Source of the DNA: Micromonospora sp. C31
GTDB taxonomy: Bacteria > Actinomycetota > Actinomycetes > Mycobacteriales > Micromonosporaceae
NCBI RefSeq assembly: GCF_018070575.1
Contig: NZ_JAGPXN010000020.1
Coordinates: 1 to 64,000, forward strand
Length of the DNA stretch: 64,000 bases
Reading direction: 5' to 3'
A program made the translations under genes and the position numbers. Below are positions 1 through 6,946 of this stretch, in pieces. Every line of letters starts with the position of its first letter. The stretch's first letter is position 1. The notes under the pieces were generated by a model. That model did not search any database, was not told the DNA's origin, and saw only the letters and a list, made by a program, of their open reading frames with translations.

Positions 1-62
1 GGAGGGTGCGGGAGGGGGCCCCGCGGGGGGCCCGCCGGCCGGCACCACTGCCACAGCCCTCC

Positions 63-548
63 TCAGAGGTCCCTGACGACCTCGACCAGCTGGTCCAGCG
101 CGGCGCTCCAGCCCTCGGCGAAGCCCATCTCCTCGTGCGACTTCTTCGCCGCGGCGTCGGCGTGGATCGCCGTGGCGGTGTACTTCGTGCCGTTGCCGGT
201 GCCCTCGATGCGGATGATCGCGGTGAACGGGAAGCCGTCGTCGACGACCTGGGGACGGAAGCCGGGGCCGAGCCCCGAGGTGAAAATCAGCGTCGAGCCC
301 TCCTCGACGAGCAGGATGCAGCCGGTGCTCGGGTACTCCTGGCCCTCCGGTGAGCGCATCACGGTGTTGAACCTGCCGCCGGGCTCGAGGTCGATCTCGC
401 AGGAGGAGGTCGACCAGGGCCGGGGGGCGAACCACTGCACGATCAGCTCGGGCGTGGTCCAGGCCTTCCAGACCAGCTCGGGCGAGACGTCGACGGTGCG
501 CTCCAGGACGAGGTCGAGATTCGGGTTCACGCTCGGGTGGGTGGTCAT
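63..548 (-). CDS. SRPBCC / AHSA1-type domain protein
   Basis: This 161-residue protein has the SRPBCC (START-like, Aha1 C-terminal) fold. Near the N-terminus it carries the typical VWKAWTTPELIVQWFAP helix segment, then the DLEPGGRF strand, and it ends in a long amphipathic helix (EGWSAALDQLVEVV). Such proteins bind small hydrophobic ligands in a cavity; no substrate can be named here. The ATG at 548 overlaps the stop of the upstream ArsR gene by 4 bp (ATGA), so the two are translationally coupled. An ArsR-SRPBCC pair is a common actinobacterial arrangement in which the regulator controls both genes. An in-frame extension up to 608 lies inside the ArsR gene and is rejected. Confidence 0.9.
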   Translation of the reverse strand: MTTHPSVNPNLDLVLERTVDVSPELVWKAWTTPELIVQWFAPRPWSTSSCEIDLEPGGRFNTVMRSPEGQEYPSTGCILLVEEGSTLIFTSGLGPGFRPQVVDDGFPFTAIIRIEGTGNGTKYTATAIHADAAAKKSHEEMGFAEGWSAALDQLVEVVRDL

Positions 549-907
549 TTCTGCTGCTCCTTGAGGTCGTGGAGGAACGAGTCGAGTTGGTCGAGGCGTC
601 GGGACCACACCGCGCGCTGGCCGGCGAGCCAGGTGTCGACGTGCTCGAGCGGCCCCGGGGCGAGCCGGTAGGTGCGCACCCGCCCCTTCTTCTCCGACGT
701 CACCAGACCGGAGCGCTCCAGGACGCCCAGATGCTGGGTGAACGACGGCAGTGCCATGTCAAAGGGGCGGGCGAGCTCGCTGGTCGTCGCGGGCCCCCGG
801 CCGAGCAACTCGACGACCCGGCGGCGGGTCGGGTCCGACAGCGCGTGGAACACGCCGTCCAGGGCCACGTCGCCGCTGCCGTCACCACCGCCCGATTGCT
901 TAGGCAT
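545..907 (-). CDS. ArsR-family transcriptional repressor
   Basis: This is a 120-residue winged-helix protein of the SdpR-like ArsR type. It shows the ALSDPTRRRVVELL opening helix, the helix-turn-helix around TTSELARPFDMALPSFTQHL, and the wing LVTSEKKGRVRTYRL. No metal-binding cysteine pair is visible, so it probably does not sense metals. I chose the ATG at 907 over the in-frame ATG at 919 because a promoter (TTGACC at 943-938, CATGCT at 920-915, 17-bp spacer) would place the transcript start at about this codon, giving a leaderless mRNA. Two inverted repeats overlap this promoter and suggest autoregulation. It is coupled to the SRPBCC gene downstream. Confidence 0.9.
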   Translation of the reverse strand: MPKQSGGGDGSGDVALDGVFHALSDPTRRRVVELLGRGPATTSELARPFDMALPSFTQHLGVLERSGLVTSEKKGRVRTYRLAPGPLEHVDTWLAGQRAVWSRRLDQLDSFLHDLKEQQK

Positions 908-918
908 GAACCTAAGCA
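897..918. promoter_or_regulatory. Proximal ArsR operator (inverted repeat)
   Basis: The arms TGCTTAGG and CCTAAGCA are a perfect 8-bp inverted repeat separated by 6 bp. The repeat covers the -10 region and start codon of the ArsR gene. The core CTTAGG-N6-CCTAAG recurs 35 bp away, centre to centre. It is probably bound by the ArsR protein itself; that part is inference. Confidence 0.75.
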
Positions 919-932
919 TGCCCTGGCCCGAA

Positions 933-952
933 ACTTAGGTCAAGCCCTAAGT
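933..952. promoter_or_regulatory. Distal ArsR operator with embedded -35 element
   Basis: The arms ACTTAGG and CCTAAGT form a perfect 7-bp inverted repeat with a 6-bp spacer, the same core as the site at 897-918. On the minus strand it contains TTGACC (943-938), which fits a -35 element 17 bp from CATGCT (920-915). A repressor bound here would block RNA polymerase. The site also overlaps the TAG stop codon of the HAD gene at 947-949. Confidence 0.75.
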
Positions 953-1645
953 GAAACCGCCAGCCGCCCTCGGCCGGCCGTGCGGGTGGGACCCGGCCGG
1001 CACCGCGGCGAACAGTGCCGGCACGGTGAGGTCGGCCAGCCTCCTCGTCCGACCGGACCAGGCCGGCGACTCGCCGTCGCCGACCAGCACCACGGGGCAG
1101 CCGGCGGCGACCGCGCTGGATACTCCCGTTGGTGAATCTTCCACGGCAACGCATCGCGACGGTGGAAATTGCAATCGGCGCGCACCGAGCAAATAGGGGT
1201 CGGGTGCGGGCTTCGGTCGAGTGACATCGTCGCCGCAGACGACCGTGTCGAATTGGGGAACGTCATTGTGAGTCAGTAACGCGTTCACGATCTCCCGGCT
1301 GCTCGACGTGACGAGCCCGACCGGCACGCCCTGCCGTCGCAGATCCTCGACGAGGCGGAGCCCGAACCCGTCCCAGCGAGCCGCGCCGTCGAGATGGCGC
1401 TGTCGTACGAACCGCTCAACCCAGGTCACGTCGGCGCCGGTATCGACGTCCGACCAGCCCAGGCGGCGATGCACGGTGCGTACGGCAGCCAGCGCGGTGA
1501 GGCCGCGCAGCCCGTCGACCGCCCCCGCCGGCACGGCCTGCCGCCGACCGACCAGCGCGGTGAGCGCGGCCCGCCACAACGCTGCCGTGTCGACCAGTGT
1601 GCCGTCGAGATCGAAGAGCACCGCCCACTTCTTCACTTCGGCCAT
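947..1645 (-). CDS. HAD-superfamily hydrolase (phosphatase/phosphoglucomutase-like)
   Basis: This 232-residue HAD subfamily IA protein has all four motifs. Motif I is FDLDGTLVD near residue 10 (nucleophile and acid Asp). Motif II is LVTSSSR near 120. The lysine of motif III is in VTRPKPAPDPYL. Motif IV is VAVEDSPTGVSSA. The alpha-helical cap between motifs I and II resembles beta-phosphoglucomutase or sugar-phosphate phosphatases; the substrate is unknown. The ATG at 1645 begins just before the conserved motif. It is divergent from the protease-deformylase gene, with a 97-bp intergenic region that must hold both promoters. Confidence 0.9.
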   Translation of the reverse strand: MAEVKKWAVLFDLDGTLVDTAALWRAALTALVGRRQAVPAGAVDGLRGLTALAAVRTVHRRLGWSDVDTGADVTWVERFVRQRHLDGAARWDGFGLRLVEDLRRQGVPVGLVTSSSREIVNALLTHNDVPQFDTVVCGDDVTRPKPAPDPYLLGARRLQFPPSRCVAVEDSPTGVSSAVAAGCPVVLVGDGESPAWSGRTRRLADLTVPALFAAVPAGSHPHGRPRAAGGFT

Positions 1646-1742
1646 GTTCCATTCTTCGGCGCTGCGGGTCAATGTTCGGACATCGCGGAAGCGATGATTT
1701 CCGATAGGATGGCCATTCCGCAGCGGAACGGAGGTCCCGGTG

Positions 1743-3707
1743 ATGTACCGGGTCGAGCGCGTCATCGCATTCGTGCTCGGTCGACGCGACGCCGAGCGCG
1801 TAGGGCTGGCATTCCTGGTCGGGGAGCGCCTGATGATCACCTGCGCCCACGTGGTCAACGCGGCGCTCGGTCGACCGGCGCGGCACGCGGAGCCGGTGCC
1901 GAGGAACACCCGCGTCTCCCTGCACTTCGCGCTGCTCGGGCCGCCGAACAGTTGGATCGAACGCAGCGCCGAGGTGGCGGCCTGGCTGCCCACCGGCGAG
2001 AGCTTCGACGGGGCGGACGTGGCGGTGCTCCGCCTCGGCGAGGGACTGGACAGCACCGGCGCCGAACCGCTGCGCGTCAGGGCCGACCTGAAGGACCGCT
2101 ACAACGCCGCGGTGCAGATGTGGGGGCCGGGGCACGGGCGTGACCTCGGACGGCACGTGCGGGGCAGTCTGCTCGGCGCGGTCGGCAAGCACCGGCTCCA
2201 GGTCGACGAGACGGTGCACCGGGTCTTCCGGGTGCAGTCGGGCTTCAGCGGAGGACCGGTCTGGGACCCGGAGACCTCCCTGGTGTTCGGCATGCTCCAG
2301 GCCATCACCACGGACGCGTCCGCCGAGGTGCTCGTGCTCGACGGGGCGCTGCTGGAGCGGGCACTGGCGGCGGTCGCGACCACCCGTCCCGGCCTGGCGC
2401 TGCTGCACGACCACGGCGAGGTGCACTACGACGGCAGCCACTACACGCTGCGACAGCGCCGGCTGCTGCGCCACGGCGGCGGCAGCCCCCGCGCCAGGTA
2501 CGAGATGAAGGTCTCGGTGGCGCGCTTCCTCAACGACGAGGCGTCCCGCAACCTGCGGCACCACGCGCGGCATCCGCTCAGCGTCGGCAACCCGGTGCGG
2601 GACATCGACCTCCGGGCCTGGTGCACCGTCGACGACCTCACCAGGCCGATGGACGTCAAGGCGACCAAGGTGCGCCACGAGGAGATCAACTTCGACCTCT
2701 GCTTCCCCGGGTCGGGCCTGCTCACCCCCGGTCAGCAGGCAATCATCGAGTACCGGTACCGGGTGAGCGACGAGATCTGGGGGCAGTGGTACAAGCGCAA
2801 CGTCAAGCCCAACACCGACCGGCTCTCCATCGAGGCGCACCTGCCGGCCGAGCTGGAGCCGGAGTGCTGGGGCATGACCTCGCTGCCGTCGGAGACGGAC
2901 CTCGAACCACTCTCCGCCGTCGAGACGCGGGCGGAGGGCGACCGGATCGTCTACTCCTGGGACCGCACCGCCGAGGAGGAGAGTCTCGCCGAGGAACGCC
3001 GCATCCGACTGGACTGGTTCTTCTGGCGCCGAATCCCCGACAGCAGCGAGTGTGACGACGCGGCGAGCGTGCTGCGGCAGTTCGGCATCCGGCAGCTGCG
3101 CGACCCGGCACGCGGGCGCGAGTCGTCGAACCTGCCGCCGAGGACGCGGCTCATCGACTTCGAGTCGCCGAACGACCGACAGCTGGCCGTCCGGGTGCTC
3201 GCCCACCTGCTCCGGGTGGCCGGCTGGGTCAACCGTTACCACGCCTTCAGGCCGGAGGTGAGCATGGGGATAGCGGCGCCGCAGCTCGGCATGGCGTACG
3301 CCATCGCGATCGTCCGTCAGCCGGGGTCGCCCGACTACCTGGAACTGGTCAACCCGAGCGTCGTCGAGCAGACCGACGAGGAGGTGCTCGACTTCGAGGG
3401 CTGCCTCAGCTTCTTCGACGTGCGGGGTCGGGTCCGGCGGCCCTACGGTCTGCGCGTGCGGCACCGCACGGCACAGGGAGACGACCGCGACGTGGTCCTG
3501 ACCGGGGCCCTGGCCCGCAGCGTGGCCCACGAGATCGACCACCTCGGCGGCAAGGTCTACACCGACACCGACCGGATGCCCGACGACGAGGCCCCGATCG
3601 GCGTACGGCAGTACCGGCAGCTGCGCGACAACGACCGGTTCACACCGCCGGCGCCTCCGCAACGGCTGACCTGGCGGGCGGCGGAGCATCGGCGCGCCGC
3701 CAGGTGA
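1743..3707 (+). CDS. Trypsin-like serine protease fused to peptide deformylase
   Basis: This 654-residue, three-part protein has no signal peptide, so it is probably cytoplasmic. Residues 1-210 are a trypsin-like protease with a complete triad: His36 in TCAHVV, Asp92 in GADVAVL and Ser169 in GFSGGP. Residues about 240-430 form a beta-rich domain I do not recognise (conserved-looking IEYRYRVSDEIWGQWYK). Residues about 460-620 are a peptide deformylase with all three motifs: GIAAPQLG (from G509), EGCLS (metal ligand Cys554) and HEIDH (His596, Glu597, His600). A deformylase removes formyl groups from N-terminal methionine; here it is tethered to a protease. I use the ATG at 1743, with GGAGG 8 bp upstream; GTG at 1740 is the alternative. 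Its 3' end overlaps the convergent Trypco1 gene by 68 bp. Confidence 0.93.
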   Translation: MYRVERVIAFVLGRRDAERVGLAFLVGERLMITCAHVVNAALGRPARHAEPVPRNTRVSLHFALLGPPNSWIERSAEVAAWLPTGESFDGADVAVLRLGEGLDSTGAEPLRVRADLKDRYNAAVQMWGPGHGRDLGRHVRGSLLGAVGKHRLQVDETVHRVFRVQSGFSGGPVWDPETSLVFGMLQAITTDASAEVLVLDGALLERALAAVATTRPGLALLHDHGEVHYDGSHYTLRQRRLLRHGGGSPRARYEMKVSVARFLNDEASRNLRHHARHPLSVGNPVRDIDLRAWCTVDDLTRPMDVKATKVRHEEINFDLCFPGSGLLTPGQQAIIEYRYRVSDEIWGQWYKRNVKPNTDRLSIEAHLPAELEPECWGMTSLPSETDLEPLSAVETRAEGDRIVYSWDRTAEEESLAEERRIRLDWFFWRRIPDSSECDDAASVLRQFGIRQLRDPARGRESSNLPPRTRLIDFESPNDRQLAVRVLAHLLRVAGWVNRYHAFRPEVSMGIAAPQLGMAYAIAIVRQPGSPDYLELVNPSVVEQTDEEVLDFEGCLSFFDVRGRVRRPYGLRVRHRTAQGDDRDVVLTGALARSVAHEIDHLGGKVYTDTDRMPDDEAPIGVRQYRQLRDNDRFTPPAPPQRLTWRAAEHRRAAR

Positions 3708-4017
3708 GGTTCACCTTGAACGTCGCCTCGGCGGTGCCCTTCGTGAAGATCAGACCCGTCTCCCCGCCCACCGTCAGGCCCAGCTCGACGGAGATCTCGT
3801 CGGGGGTGGACGCCGCCGCCCGCAGCCCGGCGACCACGGCCCGCACGGCGGGCAACACCCTCTCCAGCGAGCTGGTCAGCGTGACGGCGGCCCACGGGGC
3901 ACGCCCGTCGCCCGTCGCCACCAGCTCGATGTCGCCGAGATCCCGGCGTTCCGCCTCGACCTCGACGTACGCGTCGTCGCCGTCGGCGACCGGAACCCTG
4001 AGGATCAGCGTGGTCAT
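3640..4017 (-). CDS. Trypco1 (CU044_2847 family) trypsin-co-occurring protein
   Basis: This 125-residue single-domain protein matches the Trypco1 pattern: an N-terminal strand pair (LILRVPVADGDDAYVEVEA), a central helix, then ISVELGLTVGGETGL and the ending ATFKVNLTWRR. From established knowledge, this family is found beside trypsin-like proteases in bacterial conflict-type systems and may regulate or target them; its biochemistry is not established. A GGAGGT ribosome site precedes the ATG at 4017. The gene is convergent with the protease-deformylase gene, and the last 68 bp of the two coding regions overlap on opposite strands. This guilt-by-association strengthens the reading of the fusion protein as part of a regulated effector system. 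Confidence 0.85.
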   Translation of the reverse strand: MTTLILRVPVADGDDAYVEVEAERRDLGDIELVATGDGRAPWAAVTLTSSLERVLPAVRAVVAGLRAAASTPDEISVELGLTVGGETGLIFTKGTAEATFKVNLTWRRADAPPPARSAVAEAPAV

Positions 4018-4195
4018 GCGACCTCCGTGCGTCGGCGGTGCCAGGGGTGCCGAGGACAGTGCACCAAGGTGTAGCAGCCCAGGGTGCCGAGCGGTAGCCA
4101 TCCGACGGCTTCCTTGCAGCAACGCGTCCGGTCGCCCGATGGCGGGAGCGCCGCCGGGCGTTCCGCACCGGCGGCACGTGGGCCATGCTGGTGCC

Positions 4196-4507
4196 ATGAC
4201 CGACGTCGGTGCCCCGGAACCGCTCACCCTCAACGTGTACTGCCGGCTCACCGTGGCCGTGACCGACCCGCAGGTGCTCACCGAGCACGCGGTGGCGGAT
4301 CTGCGCGCCGCGGACGTCGACTGGACCGGGGAGGAGGACGACCTCGAGACGGCGGTGGCGGACCTGCGCAACGACATCGTGGTGTCGCTGGCGTCCGTGG
4401 TGGACATCGGCCGGATGGTCGACGGACTGCCGGGCGTGGCGGCCCGGGGCGGGCTGTGCTGGGCCGAGCCCGGGCCGCCCCGCGAGGCCGTCTGGCGCGC
4501 CGAGTAG
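4196..4507 (+). CDS. Conserved hypothetical protein, about 100 residues
   Basis: This is a 103-residue acidic protein of unknown function. Visible features are an N-terminal beta strand pair (LTLNVYCRLTVAVTD), an acidic middle (WTGEEDDLETAVADLRND), and a C-terminal segment with GLCWAEPGPP. There is no signal peptide or membrane segment. It is divergent from the Trypco1 gene and convergent with the STAND protein gene. It may belong to the protease cluster by position, but I see no direct link. No good ribosome site precedes the ATG, so the start is less certain than the frame. Confidence 0.65.
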   Translation: MTDVGAPEPLTLNVYCRLTVAVTDPQVLTEHAVADLRAADVDWTGEEDDLETAVADLRNDIVVSLASVVDIGRMVDGLPGVAARGGLCWAEPGPPREAVWRAE

Positions 4508-4526
4508 GGGCCGACCCCCGAGCGCG

Positions 4527-4553
4527 GCCCCGCGCGCGCCGTTCCCGCGGGGC
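4527..4553. terminator. Hairpin between convergent genes
   Basis: The arms GCCCCGCG and CGCGGGGC form a perfect 8-bp stem with an 11-nt loop, in the 63-bp gap between the stop of the 103-residue protein and the stop of the STAND protein gene. There is no T tract, as is usual in high-GC actinomycetes. It could act in both directions. Confidence 0.5.
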
Positions 4554-4570
4554 TCCGGGGAGGGCCCTGC

Positions 4571-6946
4571 TCAGGCCGGCGCGTCGCTGCCCACCAGGCG
4601 GGCGTCGGCCGCTGCCCGACCGTCGGCGTCCCCCGCCTGCTCGCACACGCCCGCCGCGTCCGCCCAGTGCCGCCGGGCCTCGTCGGCGTCGTCGAGGGCC
4701 GCCGCCGCGTCGCCCAGGTGCAGCAGCGTGCGCCCCAACCCGGCCGTCGGCCGGTCGCCGCGCAGCCGCCGGCTCTCCGCCAGCATCCCGTACGCCTGCC
4801 GGGCCTGGGCCGGCGTGGCGGCCAACAGCGCGGCACCCGCGTTGAGCAGCGCGGCGGCCCGGTTGGTCGGGTCGGCCACGGTGTCGTACTCCCGCAGCGC
4901 CGCCCGCCACGACTGCGCCGCGTCGAGATGCTCGCCGAGCCCGGCGTGCACCAGCACCAGGTTGGTCAGCGCCGCCGCGTAGCCCCGGGCGTCGCCGAGC
5001 GCGCGGAAGGCGTTGGCCGCGCGGACCAGGTGGTGGTGCGCGACCTCCAGCTCCCCACGGGCCAGCCGGGCGGCGCCCAGGCCCAGGTCGGTCAGCGCGT
5101 GCCCGGACCGGTCCGCCGCGGAGCGGTGCCGCCGCGACAGCTCCAGGTGCTCCACCGCGTCGTCGAGCTGCCCGAGATCCAGCAGCACCAGCCCCAGGTT
5201 CATCCGCGCCTGCGCGGTGCCGCGCCGGCCCCGCTCCGCCACCGCGAGGCTGAGCGCCGTCGCGGCCCCCTGCGGGTCGTGCCGGCGGCGGCGCAGCACC
5301 CCCAGTTCGTTGTGCGCCCAACCGGCGATCTCCGGCCGGTCGTCGGCCGTGGGCGTGGCGAGCACCGTGCGGCACACCTGCGCCCACTCGTCGAGCCGCT
5401 CGGCGTGGGCGAGCCACCCGCACAGCGCCACCGCCAGCCGGAACCACCACCGGCGCACCCGCCGTGGCAGGGTCTCCGCCGCGCCCGCCGGCACCCGCAC
5501 CACGGCCAGCAGCAGCTCCTGGTGCAGGTCGAACCAGCCGTACGGGTCGTCGTCGAGCGCCAGCGTCGGCTCCCGGTCCGGTGGCGAGCCGGCCACCGCG
5601 AGGCTCGCCGCGTGCCGCTCGGCCCGCCGGGCCAGGTGCCGGGTGAGTCGGGCCTGCGCGGCGACCCGTCGCCGCGCCGGCTCCGCGTCGCGCAGGTGCA
5701 TGCGGGCGTACGGGGCCAGCAGCGGACGCACCTCGTAGCGGTCGCCGGGCGCGCCGGTGACGAACCCGCCGGTGGCCAGCTCGTGCAGCAGGGCGGCCAC
5801 CCGGTCCGGGCGACGACCGGCGAGCGCCGCGAGCGTCGGCCGGTCCAGCGGCACCGGGCTGAGCGACATCAGCCGCCACAACCGCCGGGACTCGCCGCCC
5901 AGCGCGTGGTACGCGGTGTCCCGTGCGGTCACCAGCAGGGTCGCCGGGGAGCCGGCGACGTGCTGGTGCGGGGGCGTGTCGACGGCGCGGCGCAGCGCGT
6001 CGAGCACGTCGGTGTGCCGCCAGCCGTGCTGGGCCGTACGCCGACCGAGCTCCGCGACGGTGCGGGGCTGGCGCCCGCAGAGCTCGACCAGGGCGCGTAC
6101 CGCCGGGTCGGTGCGCGGGTCCGGGCGGTGCGGCCGGGCGACGGGCGCGGTGGCGCCCGCGGCGGCGAACAGCTCGACGGCGTCGTCGGCGTCCGGCTCG
6201 GCGAGGCCGTGCGCCACCACCCCGTCCAGGGCGGCGAGCGCTCCCGTGCCGGCCAGCAGCAGGCGGCACGTCCGCGCGGTCGGCGGCAGCAGCGGCCAGA
6301 CCTGGGCCGGGTCGTCCACGTTGTCCAGCACCACGAGGACCGCCCGGCCGTCGAGGTGACCGCTGAGCTCGTCGGCGGCGTCGGCGAGGTCGTCGGCGCG
6401 CCCCGACGCCGGCGGCCGGGTGCCGAGGATCCGGGCCAGCGCGGTCAGCACCTGCCGGGCGTCGTGGCGACGGTCGCCCCGGCGCAGGTCCAGGTAGTAC
6501 TGGCCGTCGGGGAAGTCCTCCCGGCACAGGTTGGCGGCCTGGATCGCGCAGGCCGACGTGCCGACGGCCCGCCGGCCGACCACCGCGACCGCGTGCTCCT
6601 TCTCCAACAGGTCGATGACCGCGTCGACGTGCCCGGCCCGCCCGCTGAACCCGGCCGGCCAGGGCAGGGTGGGCGCGCCGGCGGTGGGCGTCGCCTCGGT
6701 GTCGTCCGGCGGCGCGGCCGGCTGCCGCTGGCGGCGCCACTCCACGACGAGAGCGGCGGCGAGGCCGAGCACGATCACGCCGGCGCTGGCGGAGCCGAGC
6801 TGGGCGACGGAGAGCTCGGAGAGCAGGTTGCCGGTGACGTTGCCGAGCACCGCGCTGACCGTCCCGCCGACCACGCCGCCGATCGCGAGCAGCAGGCTCA
6901 GCCGACGGGGCCGCCGCGAGCGGCGGGCCGGCCCCGGCCCCGTCAT
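4571..6946 (-). CDS. Membrane-anchored STAND/NB-ARC-like TPR protein, degenerate Walker A
   Basis: This 791-residue protein has two N-terminal membrane segments (about 16-42 and 50-70), an NTPase-like domain (about 95-400) and a TPR-rich C-terminal half (about 480-785). The NTPase keeps the Walker B strand VLVVLDNVDD (Asp208) but its P-loop reads VGRRAVGTS, with Thr130 where the family has Lys. The usual TSR motif after Walker B is replaced by LAGTGAL. Nucleotide hydrolysis is therefore doubtful. STAND proteins normally act as switch platforms in signalling or immunity, with TPRs as the sensor. The ATG at 6946 overlaps the stop of the permease gene (ATGA), making it the last gene of a four-gene operon. 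Confidence 0.88.
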   Translation of the reverse strand: MTGPGPARRSRRPRRLSLLLAIGGVVGGTVSAVLGNVTGNLLSELSVAQLGSASAGVIVLGLAAALVVEWRRQRQPAAPPDDTEATPTAGAPTLPWPAGFSGRAGHVDAVIDLLEKEHAVAVVGRRAVGTSACAIQAANLCREDFPDGQYYLDLRRGDRRHDARQVLTALARILGTRPPASGRADDLADAADELSGHLDGRAVLVVLDNVDDPAQVWPLLPPTARTCRLLLAGTGALAALDGVVAHGLAEPDADDAVELFAAAGATAPVARPHRPDPRTDPAVRALVELCGRQPRTVAELGRRTAQHGWRHTDVLDALRRAVDTPPHQHVAGSPATLLVTARDTAYHALGGESRRLWRLMSLSPVPLDRPTLAALAGRRPDRVAALLHELATGGFVTGAPGDRYEVRPLLAPYARMHLRDAEPARRRVAAQARLTRHLARRAERHAASLAVAGSPPDREPTLALDDDPYGWFDLHQELLLAVVRVPAGAAETLPRRVRRWWFRLAVALCGWLAHAERLDEWAQVCRTVLATPTADDRPEIAGWAHNELGVLRRRRHDPQGAATALSLAVAERGRRGTAQARMNLGLVLLDLGQLDDAVEHLELSRRHRSAADRSGHALTDLGLGAARLARGELEVAHHHLVRAANAFRALGDARGYAAALTNLVLVHAGLGEHLDAAQSWRAALREYDTVADPTNRAAALLNAGAALLAATPAQARQAYGMLAESRRLRGDRPTAGLGRTLLHLGDAAAALDDADEARRHWADAAGVCEQAGDADGRAAADARLVGSDAPA

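Noticed and set aside
1416..3689. Long open frame on the minus strand, antisense to the protease-deformylase gene
   Set aside because: It has no family resemblance and no start signal. It is a GC-driven shadow of a gene with clear catalytic motifs on the other strand.
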